Below are positions 1-11,518 of a stretch of 64,000 nt of DNA, piece after piece. The position numbers and the translations under genes are program-made. Every line of letters begins with the position of its first letter. Position 1 is the first letter of the stretch. Location: the NCBI RefSeq assembly GCF_901000735.1, contig NC_081544.1, positions 33,121,235 through 33,185,234 of the forward strand, in the 5' to 3' direction. The DNA is from Corylus avellana. Its lineage: Eukaryota > Streptophyta > Magnoliopsida > Fagales > Betulaceae. The notes beneath the pieces were generated by a model that was given only the letters and a program-made list of their open reading frames with translations, did no database searches and had not been told where the DNA came from.

Positions 1-530
1 TTAGCCCTCACAGACCAATCGTACTCCCCCACCTCGCTGCTCTGCTGCCTCCGTAGATCTATCCCGGCGGCGGAGTGATTCTCCGGCGGGAGCGGGCACC
101 TCACGATCGACCGAAACGCGTCGTACTGGTCGGTGGCCAGCACGGGTTGAACGCCGAGAATCTCGCTCGAACTGTTGGAGAACTCATAGTACACGCACTG
201 CAAGTCTTGGCTATCAGTGATTCTGCTAGACACCATGAGGAGCACGTGGTCGGGGAAGACAACCCGATCGTCAACTCTCAGGGGCAGTGATTTCTTGCTG
301 ATAGAATCAAGAATCGAACTGCTCGTGGACGAGGACAAAAGCGATAAGGTGGTGGAGGCTCTGAGAACTGGCCGAAACGACACCGAACCAATCGAGAACC
401 TTTCGACGTACAGGAACAGTAGGAAGATGAAGAAGGAGAAGCAAACAATCAAAGATCTAAGTGACAGGTAGTGGCCCTGGGAGTACAACCGCCCAATCCG
501 CTTTCGCTTCCGGCGTTGCTCCGGGTCCAT
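1..530 (-). CDS. GT92 (DUF23) glycosyltransferase, 5' part of first exon, copy A (runs off left edge)
   Basis: The start codon is at 530 (minus strand) and the frame stays open to position 1. This covers about 176 N-terminal residues: a basic, Arg/Lys-rich cytosolic head, one hydrophobic segment at about residues 20-42 (type II membrane anchor) and part of the lumenal stem. In the reading frame it matches 9174-9703, the second copy. The catalytic DUF23 domain would lie left of the window. Family knowledge: plant GT92 proteins are Golgi enzymes that include beta-1,4-galactan synthases, but the acceptor here cannot be told. This copy is probably the more complete one in the assembly, because the other is cut by the N gap. 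Confidence 0.85.
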   Translation of the reverse strand, partial: MDPEQRRKRKRIGRLYSQGHYLSLRSLIVCFSFFIFLLFLYVERFSIGSVSFRPVLRASTTLSLLSSSTSSSILDSISKKSLPLRVDDRVVFPDHVLLMVSSRITDSQDLQCVYYEFSNSSSEILGVQPVLATDQYDAFRSIVRCPLPPENHSAAGIDLRRQQSSEVGEYDWSVRA

Positions 531-2279
531 TTCTCCTTCTCCTTTTTCAACCCAAAAGTGAAAAAGCAACCGCAATAGTCGGAAGAGGAAGAAGAAGAAA
601 AAGAAGAAGAAGAAGAAGAAGGTGAGTGGAAATGGGTGGTGCAGATCTGGTGCCGACAATGAATTTTTATTCCTTTTTTTTGGTACCTTGGTAGAGTGGA
701 GATGGGAGATTATTCGGTGTGGTGTCGGAAAGAGTAAGAGTAACGCGTTTGATTGGTGCGATTGCTGGGGGGGACTGCTGAGAGGATTGTTAGTTAAAAG
801 CTCCACTATGAGTCTATGAGTCCAACCCAGCCTATAGAAGAATAGAATGAGGTGTACTTTGACGTTACCCCCATTACTATTTCTCTTTATGTTGCAGTAA
901 TAAGCGCGTGAAGAGGACACTTATTGTCACGCTCACGCTCTCTGCACATTTTATAGGCTTACAAACCAAGTTTACGTCTTTTTCTGTGGATGATTGGCCC
1001 TCTGGATTTCGTTTGTCCTCTTTTCGTGGCTCTCACTTCCCACAACATAATGAGAGGTTTCTTTGTGTTCATAGAATAATGTTGTTTTCCTTTTAATTTA
1101 TTTGCTTTTATTGCTTTTTAATTGGGCTTTAAAACTCTTTTATGTATTATTAAAGTATGTTTTTGAGCCTGGCTGTCTATATTCTGTCTTCTTATGTTTG
1201 TTAAGGAAGTTTTCTGCCTTTTTTTTTTTTTTTTTTTAACCCTAACATAGAACACCCTTTGAAGCACACAAATTGTTTTACTTTTATGTTACATTAACAA
1301 ATATACTAAATTGTTCGGCCAAATTACAATGGTTGCAAGGTTAGGTGCTTTTGAAATTTTACTGTGGCTTTTCACCAAATAAGAAAAGCTTTTGGCCAAT
1401 TCCCATTGTTTCGAGACACGTTTCATCGCATAGAAGTCGTCTAATGACAAACACATTTCCACGTATTTATGAAAGGGCATTTGTGGATTTATGCAATGCT
1501 TTTCAGGCAATTGAATATGAGTAATTATAGTCTACAGAGCTATTTCGATATAATTATCAAGAAAATTCCATGCTACAAATTATATCTTCGATTTCACCGA
1601 AATGAATTGAATTGAATTAGCGGGTGAAATAGAAGGCCTTGCCTTTGGTGCATAGATCGCTGGCATAGGGCATGTCCATGCGAAATGTCGTGTAAGGCAC
1701 GCATTAAGCTGTCTTTGTTGAATTTTTTTTTTTTAGCCGTCTTTGTTTCTGTTAAGCATGTTGGCTCGACCATAGGTTCATAACCATACCACTATCTTAT
1801 ATTATATTTATATAATGGAGAGAGATGCTTTCGTTGGTCAAATCTAGCAATTTAAACCCTTTTAACTGGCAGGTGTGGGGCCATATTCATCTTTTTTCTT
1901 TCTTTTTTATAATTTCTTTCTATTTTCGGGTTCTAGAATAATGGCTTGGTATTATGATCCCAGCAATTAAAAACCCTTTTAATTCGCTGGTATAGTCCAT
2001 TTTCAATCGTTTTCCTTTTCTATTTCTGGGTTCTAAAATATTCGCAATGGTACCAACAGAAAAGTAAAGGAAAAAAAAATGACATGCATGAATTTTAACA
2101 ATTAAAAAGGAAAAAGGAACAAACTAAATACGGAAGTTACGATCAAAATCATTATAGATATAAGATGAGTTTTTAAGGAGGGTATTAAAAAAAATAGCGG
2201 TTCCAAAATATAATTAATGAAAATTCAATTTTTTATAACGCTCTTAACCGTTTGATAAATTGCAGTTATGACTTTTAAA

Positions 2280-2366
2280 ATTATGTGACTTTTTTTCTTT
2301 GACATGAACGCACAAAAGTGGGGAGGGGGATTCGAACTAGTGACCTCCATTTCATTATGTGACTTT
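2280..2366 (-). mobile_element. 5'-truncated SINE with 13-bp target duplication (copy A)
   Basis: The direct repeat attatgtgacttt lies at 2280-2292 and again at 2354-2366. The 61 bp between them read, on the minus strand, as the 3' part of a tRNA-derived SINE: a pol III box B (agttcgaatcc) preceded by 'ggaggtcact' and ending in an A-rich tail. Box A is missing, which suggests 5' truncation. The box B region resembles the fuller SINE at 36692-36803. The same insertion is in copy B (about 11430-11518), so it predates the split of the two copies. Confidence 0.6.
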
Positions 2367-4146
2367 AATAATGCACTCAGGGAGGACTGAGAGTGGCCCT
2401 AGTCCCCCCCAAATCACAAGAAAAAAAATTAGGAAAAATATATATATATATTTTAAGGTAAAAAAAAAATTAATGTTTTTTTGTTTTTGTTTTTGTTTTT
2501 TTTTTGTTAATTGGTCCCTCCCTAAATTGAAACCTGGTCCGTCCCGGAATGCACTCCTTGTGTAGCGAAAAGTGATTTTTTTTTTCTTACATGTTATCAT
2601 TTTTTTTCAATCATACCCTCAAGTGGAATACTTTTTTGTAATTTTGTTTGAAAGTACTTATTTGACCTGAAAATTTGCAGGATCGGTGTAAAGAGAAAAG
2701 GGAGTTTCTGCTGTACTGTATCCTATTACCTGAAGAAATAGCATAATGATGTAAAATGCCTCTTTGGCAAACTGGGGAAACGGGAAAAGACGATATTGTT
2801 TTCAACCTAAATTTGGAAAAACATAGAAGAATACCAAAATAGAAATAAATAAAATACAAAAAATCCTTAAACCGAAACCGAACCCTAAATTATTATTATT
2901 ATTATTTTTTTCTAATTCCTTAAATAATTAATACTGGCAGATTTTGTGGGCTGTCTAAGTTTTCAATTTGAATTGAACCTGCAAAGGGCAATCTTTTAAA
3001 ATATTATCTGAGAAAGAAGTGTGTGAGCCCAGTGAATAAAAATTCCTAAGCAAAACAAAACGAGTTTTTGTCTGAAAGTTGTTGATACAATTACTGCACC
3101 TAAACACGCTCGATTTTGGAGATATGTAGGAAAGGACAAAGAAAGTCAGAGAGGATCGATGGGAATTCGTGTGATGATATTTCCATGCTTAAAAATAAAT
3201 AAATAAAGAAAAACGACATGTTTTCGTTATATTTATAAGTCACATGGGCCCCTAAAGTACGGGTCTCTCTCCCCCACTTACGGGACTTACCGGTTTTATT
3301 CTTTGCTTCTTCGCCTCTACCTAGGTAAGGGCTTGGGCCTCTTGAGACTTGATGGGCTCGGACTAGCAAATGATAGCTGAGAGTGTGGGCTTTGTTGTTA
3401 TCTAAGCCCAAAAGAGTAGCCACTGACTGGGCTCTAAAAGACCTTTTAATAATCGGATAATACTCACAAAATTAATTTGTAAACAAATTATAATAAAAGC
3501 TGCGGCCACGGCCATGGCCACGCAGTACTCCCAAGTATTTTTCCTAATCATTGCTGGAGGAGAGGTGTGAAACCAACTGGGGGAATGGGAGATCTCCAGG
3601 TGTACCTGCATTAGCATGGGTCATCAATCATCATAAAAAAAAAATGAAGTATGGGAAATGCTTGGCCATATTATACAGATGAATGAATAACGACATTTTG
3701 GAAATCAATGGATGAGTTTGACTTGATTTTATTTCCAGTTGCGAGCAATATTATGATGATGATGATCATCATCATCAATACGAAACCCGTCACAAATTCT
3801 TTTGTTATTCCTTACGCCATCCCATCTTAATTATTGATAATAGAGAGAATAATGGTTGGAGATAGGAATTTCATCGCCATGATGACATCCCATTTGTCTT
3901 GGTCCATTTCTAATAATTCAATCCATCCAAATGCCAAAATTAATAAATAAATAAACAATAATTTGGGACTTTTGACTTGTAATAAGCCTGCCAACATAAT
4001 TCAGTCCCAAATAATGCCTTTCTTAGTTTTGAGCTCAAAAAAAGGCCGGGCTTTGCGCTACCCGCTACTAAAAAAATCTGATTATTTTAAAGGGCAGCCT
4101 AAGCGACACATTAATGATGTTTTATGTTTATTTCAAAACATTGATT

Positions 4147-4408
4147 TATGATGCGATATGATTTTAAACAAAATCACAAACAACAGATCATTTGGAATTG
4201 CGTTTTAAAAAAATTACGATTTCAAAACGTAGAAAATCTGTGTTTTCAAATCGTAGGCAAAATAGTGTTTTTTTTTTATATAAAATGCACAATTTTAAAG
4301 GTTAAACGCGATTTTAGAGACAAAACTGCGATTTTACCAAACGTTTAACTGCGTTATTTAAAATTACCATATTTTAAAATCGCATTTTTTGAAATCGCTA
4401 TGATCCCA
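4147..4408. repeat. AT-rich foldback-like element (possible MITE), copy A
   Basis: The stretch contains several inverted and direct copies of 'gcgattttaaa' and 'gatttcaaaacg'-type motifs, with 'atgatgcgat' near the left end and 'aatcgctatgat' near the right. The arms are imperfect and I cannot define a target duplication. A homologous stretch with SNPs lies at about 13285-13536. Confidence 0.35.
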
Positions 4409-4502
4409 TATTATTTTGTGGGTTGGTATATTAAATTTTTTGGTTACCAGAAAAAAATAATAAATAAATAAAATGGGTGAGTTGTTTCTTGTTAGTTTTT
4501 TT

Positions 4503-4692
4503 GGGAAATGCTAGATATTCTTTTAATGTTCTCCTGGTATCCTCCTAACTGTGATGTGACTTTTAAAATTATCGTTGAATTTGAGATTAATATTATTGAC
4601 TTTTAATTTATTTGTGATTTTAAAAGTCACATCACAGTTGAAATGACACTAGAAGAACACTAGAAGAATACCTAACAAGGCTAGCATTTCCC
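4503..4692. mobile_element. MITE with gggaaatgctag terminal inverted repeats, copy A
   Basis: The left end gggaaatgctag (4503) is the reverse complement of the right end ctagcatttccc (4681-4692). The internal arms around 'gtgatgtgacttttaaaatt' are also complementary, so the element folds into one long hairpin of about 190 bp. There is no coding capacity. Copy B has it at about 13638-13828 with more substitutions. Confidence 0.65.
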
Positions 4693-5398
4693 CTTAAACT
4701 TTTAATACAATAGGAATTATTCCTCTCTGCTTCTTGGGAACGATAAATTTTCCTCAAATCTAAATAACATGCTAATAGAATTGACTAATTAATTAGTAAT
4801 GTATTTGATCTACTTGGCATAATAATAGGCCAGGGATTGGTCAAAAGTATGGCCGTAATATGAGTAAGAAACTAATATGCGGAAAGGCTTTGATATTTTT
4901 TGATAGAGATACCAAAACCATCTGTGCATCATTCAATATATCTGGAGTTTACAATAACTTACAAGGCAAGTGTGAAGTGTAAGGAAAATACTTATAAGAA
5001 AAATCAAAATATAAGAAGGAAGTTATTGGAGACTAGTATTTTGTATGATTCTTGTGTGTTGACCATCATGATTGCATAATTGCTTTACAATTGGCGAAGT
5101 CAATCCAAGACAATAATGACAATGCTTTGAAAACAAAACAAAACAAAAACAACAAAATTGATAGGAATATAAATAACCACTATGTCCTACTCCAACAACC
5201 TTTACATAAGAAATATTAGGTTGCCATCAGATCCTATAATTATCCTTATAAAAAAACTTACTCAACAATTATCAGAGTCTTCTCCACATAAAAACTTGTC
5301 AATCACCAACGACTTGGCGTGCGACCAAGGAAACGACACATTGTTGATGTCAATGTTACCATATTGGAGTCTTTGACCAATGAACTTCTCATACAATA

Positions 5399-5719
5399 GG
5401 GGTAATTTTACTTACTCTCATGAAGTTACACGCTTTTTGCAAACACTCCCCTAATTTTCAATGTTTCTCACTTTGATTTCCTTCCACTTTTCCCATTCCC
5501 GTTAGGATTTTCTGTTAAATCCTAACAAAAATATGTGAAATTACTAAAATAACCTTATTAAAATTACTCATTCTACCGTTTAATTTAACTGCAATATGTA
5601 ATGGAAGGAAAAAAAATGAAAGAAAATCAAAATTCAATACATCAAAGTGAGAGGCTTTGAACATTAAGAGTGTTTACAAAAAACGCGTAATTTCATATAA
5701 GTACGTAAAATTACCCCCC
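5399..5719. mobile_element. MITE with ggggtaattttac terminal inverted repeats, copy A
   Basis: The left terminus ggggtaattttacttac is complementary to the right terminus gtacgtaaaattacccc. Complementarity continues inward: 'tctcactttgatttc' on the left pairs with 'aaagtgagag' on the right. The length is about 321 bp and there is no ORF of note. A 3-bp flanking 'ata' could be the target duplication but is not convincing. The superfamily is not assigned. The copy B equivalent is 14523-14840. Confidence 0.65.
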
Positions 5720-6094
5720 ATATAATAAGATCTTAATACCCCAAAACCAGATACGCACATTCTCTCTTTTTCACTTTCTTTTCATTCGGTTTTTTTCCCT
5801 TTCGTGACTTTTACCTTGTTTTGCATAAGTCCATCCCCATTCCCCAGTCCAACCTTTAAAAAAAAAAAATCATTGACGAGGATTGAGTATTTCATTGGTA
5901 GACGTAGCGAAGTATTAGGCAACACTTGCAACGAATTACGCTTTGTATTAGTTTGGTAGCAAGTGACTTTTTTTCAGTTATGTGTTGCTGGGAAGTCCAA
6001 AATTGCGAACTCTAAGTAGGTAAGGTGGGAGACAACGAACTAATATTATTGAATCATTCTTACTTTGATTAGCAGGCCCCCTTCTTTCTTTCTT

Positions 6095-6145
<51 letters not shown>

Positions 6146-7394
6146 GCTTGAATTAACCTTTGTTCAATATACCGAACTTCTATTTTCTAATCATTTTCGA
6201 AAATTTCACATATTTTTAGAAGAGAAGATGGTTGTTGCATCTGACACGGCAAATCCCATATCAGGTAGTATATCACATTCTCACCGCCCTATAAGTTATA
6301 TCACCTATAAAAAATTATTATTATGTTATTTGGTTGTGCCACTATTCTTGAAAATAATTATTCCCCTGAAGCACTTATTGCCTTAAAATGAATAATAGTT
6401 GTTCCTTAGAAAATGTAAAGAATAGTTATTTTCCCAAATATATAATAGCTATAAAAATGTTCTTTTTTTTTCTCAAAAATCTTTTCATTTTTATTTTTTT
6501 TACTGTGCACCCAAAAAATCATTCCATGGGCAGTCGATCACCACCCTCAAAGCCATCGGGGGTGGTGATCTCCATTCCAATTTCTTGTATTTTTAATAAT
6601 ATCCATTAAAATTTATAAGTAATTATCATTCCAGTACCCTTATTTTTTTTCCTTTAATATAATGTCACAGGAATAGGTGTTGGGTCTAGTTTGCGAAGAG
6701 AGAACTTTTTGTGCGGAACATCTCGTCCCATCTTGGGCCTTCTCTTGTGGACATCCGTTGTCTGTTGCTTCGTTGGTTTTGGGCTTAAGCAGTTACTGTC
6801 CAGTGTCCACTGTAAATTTGTTTATAATAAATATATTAAAAAAAAGGCTTTATCATGCGTTGAAACTAGGGCCGGACATCGGCAGGCTGGGTGAGTAGCA
6901 GGACATGGAAAACAATCATTGTAGCCTTGGCCCTTGACAAGTCACCTTTGCTTTGTCAGCAGATCAACACAGGCCTCCATGTCGATCAGATGTTGCATGC
7001 TTTAATTTGCCAGCACCCCACCTATAAGTCGGATGCTACTTGCTTAGTGTCTGAAAAGTTTCATCTTGTCACATTTGAAATATTTTCAGATCAAGGATGG
7101 AGAGAAAAAGATCGTTCAAATATCATATTTCTAGCATTTATAGGACACTATATCCCAATAAATGGAAGCATAATTACCATATAGAACAAGAAGAAGCCTG
7201 GGAAAGATTGGTGGAAACTTTTATTTACAAATTTTGAAATAAGAGACGACTTGTTCTGGTATGGCAATTGAAACTAGATGCTGCCTCTAAAAGAATCTGC
7301 ATAAAATAAATAGCCCTACTCTCCTGCATTGAATCAGAAATGTCGCATTCATGCACCACTATTGCAGGACTTGGTTGACAGCCAGATTCTTTTT

Positions 7395-8439
7395 TCATGT
7401 CATCTTGAGGTTTTGACGCCCAGTAGTATTTGTTCTCTCAGCAGCTGAAATTGGCCATTGAAACTCTCTATTCCAACTAAGCAGATTATCTGGAATAGCA
7501 GTCAACAAATTTGAATTCAACAACCAGACTCTTTAAGTGTAAAATGCAATTCAAAAGAAAAATACATAAAAATAATTCTTTAGGTATAACACTATGATCC
7601 AGACATTATTGGAAGTGGGCCAAACAATCCAACTACTCCAACTACTCAGATAAATGCAATGACGACTTCAGCAAATAACTCTAACGATGATATTTCATCC
7701 CTGTTTACAGTAGTCTATAATGATGACCGGACATGGGAATGGTATGCCATTTATGACACATCTGACTCCCTTGCACTAGCTATTTGCAGACCAAAAAAAA
7801 AAAAACTACAGAAAAATTATCCAATATGTGGATTTTTATTCACACCATACCATTAATAACATGGTCCAGGATCCTAATGAGATATGATTACTAATAGGTG
7901 CATACGTCCTACGGGAATTATTAATATGTAGTAATCTATGCAATACCAGGGAACTATTGCTCAACAGGAGTTGTACTGATTTCAAGATGTATATATTTTA
8001 TATTATGTATGTATGTATGTAAGTATGTATAGCTGATGTTCAAAAAAGTTTGTCAGTTATGATGCTAATATAACACGCATTGTTAGAATCAAACATTAAG
8101 ATTACCTGTTTCTCAGGTTTACTGTGCTGTAAAACTAGCAGTTGCAGCCCCGTCAAACCCACTGGCATTGCAAACTTGTACGCTATCAACATCTTGGAGT
8201 GTGTTCTTTGGTACGCTGTTGAAACATTGCCTCAAATTCCTCCTCGAGTCGGCATGTTCATCTGCCAGTGGCTCCACATCATATTCAAACCTATTTTGGA
8301 GCTGAAATCTTTGGCTTTCCAGATTATATGATTCGGGGATACCATCTTTACTAGGTGCACTACGCATGGCACTGGGTGATGGTATATTTCCAGAAGAAGG
8401 GAACCTTGAAGTAGAATACCGGCCTTCTGCTCTCCTCCA
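7395..8439 (-). pseudogene. TORTIFOLIA1-like gene, 3' fragment, copy A (exons 4-5), truncated at the N gap
   Basis: Exon 4 (8123-8439, cut at its 5' end by the gap) and the inferred last exon (7395-7530) match 17212-17528 and 16489-16624 of the full gene. The protein segment ending ...ATASFTA is the same as in the complete copy. Exons 1-3 are absent because the left contig stops at 8439. I see no frameshift or premature stop, so this looks like an assembly truncation and not a decayed gene; 'pseudogene' here means incomplete copy. A gene caller may report a false hypothetical protein here. Confidence 0.8.
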
Positions 8440-8539
8440 NNNNNNNNNNNNNNNNNNNNNNNNNNNNNNNNNNNNNNNNNNNNNNNNNNNNNNNNNNNNN
8501 NNNNNNNNNNNNNNNNNNNNNNNNNNNNNNNNNNNNNNN
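8440..8539. other. Assembly gap of exactly 100 N
   Basis: This is an unbroken run of exactly 100 N, the conventional length for a gap of unknown size. The left flank stops inside a TORTIFOLIA1-like exon. The right flank starts inside a GT92 exon. Both flanking sequences are repeated elsewhere in the window (17528 and, in part, 1-530), so the join marks a boundary between two overlapping contigs. Confidence 0.98.
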
Positions 8540-9703
8540 TTCATATTTTGCTCTCAAAGCACAATGCGAAAAACCCGCTTCCTGGGTTTTAATCCACGGC
8601 CAGCTCTGCCTAGTAACATTGTAGTTTCCCAACTGGAGCTCTTGAATCGCCTCCTCAATACCATCATCGCTATTATTGTCATAGATAAACCAGCGCTCAA
8701 CCCCCAGCCAGGCGTGGTACATAATCCACTCCCGAAGCGCCGGTGCTTGGTTCCACAACATGGTACACACACAAAGCTCATGCTTGTGCGGATTCCTCTT
8801 CTCCGCCTCAGATTTGTAACTAGAAATTTTAGCCACAGAAGGCATAGGAGGTCTGGCAGTAGCGTCAGCGTCAGCATCGGAATCAGCATTAGCGTGACCA
8901 ACGGTTACCCTAATCCCCTGAGCCCTCTCAGGGTTACTCCTAATGCTCCGCGGCAACAAGCACCGAACCACTTCTTGTGAGGCCGAAACGGCCTCAGTCG
9001 TGAGCACAAACCCTTCGTCTCTGCCCCAATTACCAAATCCGAAATGGCAGCTCAGCTGGGTCTGATCCGATATCTTATGGGGCCGAAGATTCAGCCCCTT
9101 AACGAACACAACCGCCGTGTTCGCATCCAAAACCGCCTCGTAGGCCACCTTCTCCCACCAATGCGCCGTCTGATTAGCCCTCACAGACCAATCGTACTCC
9201 CCCACCTCGCTGCTCTGCTGCCTCCGTAGATCTATCCCGGCGGCGGAGTGATTCTCCGGCGGGAGCGGGCACCTCACGATCGACCGAAACGCGTCGTACT
9301 GGTCGGTGGCCAGCACGGGTTGAACGCCGAGAATCTCGCTCGAACTGTTGGAGAACTCATAGTACACGCACTGCAAGTCTTGGCTATCAGTGATTCTGCT
9401 AGACACCATGAGGAGCACGTGGTCGGGGAAGACAACCCGATCGTCAACTCTCAGGGGCAGTGATTTCTTGCTGATAGAATCAAGAATCGAACTGCTCGTG
9501 GACGAGGACAAAAGCGATAAGGTGGTGGAGGCTCTGAGAACTGGCCGAAACGACACCGAACCAATCGAGAACCTTTCGACGTACAGGAACAGTAGGAAGA
9601 TGAAGAAGGAGAAGCAAACAATCAAAGATCTAAGTGACAGGTAGTGGCCCTGGGAGTACAACCGCCCAATCCGCTTTCGCTTCCGGCGTTGCTCCGGGTC
9701 CAT
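8540..9703 (-). CDS. GT92 (DUF23) glycosyltransferase, N-terminal 388 residues, copy B, cut by gap
   Basis: The start is the MDPEQRRKRKR methionine at 9703. An in-frame ATG 37 codons upstream (9814) is less likely, because it lies in a low-complexity Phe/Leu stretch translated from the leader. Residues 1-20 are basic and about 20-42 form a membrane anchor (Leu/Phe/Ile-rich). A stem region follows, then the DUF23 domain from about residue 311 (CVCTMLWNQ, then WFIYDNNSDDG). The frame ends at ...CALRAKYE at the gap, just before the position where the family's DXD-type metal-binding motif is expected, so catalysis cannot be judged. Known for the family: Golgi type II enzymes, with galactan synthases among the characterised plant members. 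The specific acceptor is unknown. The remainder of the gene should lie left of position 1, attached to copy A. Confidence 0.9.
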
Positions 9704-11429
9704 TTCTCCTTCTCCTTTTTCAACCCAAAAGTGAAAAAGCAACCGCAATAGTCGGAAGAGGAAGAAGAAGAAGAAGGTGAGTGGAAATGGGTGGTGCAGA
9801 TCTGGTGCCGACAATGAATTTTTATTCCTTTTTTTTTGGTACCTTGGTAGAGTGGAGATGGGAGATTATTCGGTGTGGTGTCGGAAAGAGTAACGCGTTT
9901 GATTGGTGCGATTGCTGGGGGGGACTGCTGAGAGGATTGTTAGTTAAAAGCTCCACTATGAGTCTATGAGTCCAACCCAGCCTATAGAAGAATAGAATGA
10001 GGTGTACTTTGACGTTACCCCCATTACTATTTCTCTTTATGTTGCAGTAATAAGCGCGTGAAGAGGACACTTATTGTCACGCTCACGCTCTCTGCACATT
10101 TTATAGGCTTACAAACCAAGTTTACGTCTTTTTCTGTGGATGATTGGCCCTCTGGATTTCGTTTGTCCTCTTTTCGTGGCTCTCACTTCCCACAACATAA
10201 TGAGAGGTTTCTTTGTGTTCATAGAATAATGTTGTTTTCCTTTTAATTTATTTGCTTTTATTGCTTTTTAATTGGGCTTTAAAACTCTTTTATGTATTAT
10301 TAAAGTATGTTTTTGAGCCTGGCTGTCTATATTCTGTCTTCTTATGTTTGTTAAGGAAGTTTTCTGCCTTTTTTTTTTTTTTTTTTTAACCCTAACATAG
10401 AACACCCTTTGAAGCACACAAATTGTTTTACTTTTATGTTACATTAACAAATATACTAAATTGTTCGGCCAAATTACAATGGTTGCAAGGTTAGGTGCTT
10501 TTGAAATTTTACTGTGGCTTTTCACCAAATAAGAAAAGCTTTTGGCCAATTCCCATTGTTTCGAGACACGTTTCATCGCATAGAAGTCGTCTAATGACAA
10601 ACACATTTCCACGTATTTATGAAAGGGCATTTGTGGATTTATGCAATGCTTTTCAGGCAATTGAATATGAGTAATTATAGTCTACAGAGCTATTTCGATA
10701 TAATTATCAAGAAAATTCCATGCTACAAATTATATCTTCGATTTCACCGAAATGAATTGAATTGAATTAGCGGGTGAAATAGAAGGCCTTGCCTTTGGTG
10801 CATAGATCGCTGGCATAGGGCATGTCCATGCGAAATGTCGTGTAAGGCACGCATTAAGCTGTCTTTGTTGAATTTTTTTTTTTTAGCCGTCTTTGTTTCT
10901 GTTAAGCATGTTGGCTCGACCATAGGTTCATAACCATACCACTATCTTATATTATATTTATATAATAGAGAGAGATGCTTTCGTTGGTCAAATCTAGCAA
11001 TTTAAACCCTTTTAACTGGCAGGTGTGGGGCCATATTCATCTTTTTTCTTTTTTTTTTATAATTTCTTTCTATTTTCGGGTTCTAGAATAATGGCTTGGT
11101 ATTATGATCCCAGCAATTAAAAACCCTTTTAATTCGCTGGTATAGTCCATTTTCAATCGTTATCCTTTTCTATTTCTGGGTTCTAAAATATTCGCAATGG
11201 TACCAACAGAAAAGTAAAGGAAAAAAAAATGACATGCATGAATTTTAACAATTAAAAAGGAAAAAGGAACAAACTAAATACGGAAGTTACGATCAAAATC
11301 ATTATAGATATAAGATGAGTTTTTAAGGAGGGTATTAAAAAAAATAGCGGTTCCAAAATATAATTAATGAAAATTCAATTTTTTATAACGCTCTTAACCG
11401 TTTGATAAATTGCAGTTATGACTTTTAAA

Positions 11430-11518
11430 ATTATGTGACTTTTTTTTTTTTTGACATGTCCGCACAAGAGTGGGGAGGGAAATTCGAACTAGTGACCTTC
11501 ATTTCATTATGTGACTTT
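11430..11518 (-). mobile_element. 5'-truncated SINE with 13-bp target duplication (copy B)
   Basis: This is the allelic or paralogous counterpart of the copy A insertion. attatgtgacttt occurs at 11430-11442 and 11506-11518, flanking the same box B-containing fragment with a few substitutions and a longer T-run (A-tail on the minus strand). Confidence 0.55.

Larger units (their letters stand above)
531..7394. other. Intergenic stretch, copy A, between GT92 5' end and TORTIFOLIA1-like 3' end
   Basis: This is about 6.9 kb of AT-rich DNA with no supportable gene. It starts with a (GAA)n tract in the presumed GT92 5' leader (about 580-621). It also holds a short truncated SINE (2293-2353), two or three foldback elements (listed separately), a 48 bp T-run (6097-6144) and many A/T runs. 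The short open frames (for example 6677-7184 on the plus strand) have no recognisable domain and are not preferred over non-coding. The whole stretch recurs at 9704-16488. Confidence 0.8.

Noticed and set aside
6677..7184. Plus-strand open frames of 66-97 codons, repeated at 15771-16278
   Set aside because: They have no domain, start context or upstream gene structure. They recur in copy B only because the whole locus is doubled.
8360..9814. Single 484-codon minus-strand frame running through the N gap
   Set aside because: The frame crosses 100 N, and the part after the gap is TORTIFOLIA1-like sequence in a different frame. It is a translation artefact joining two genes.
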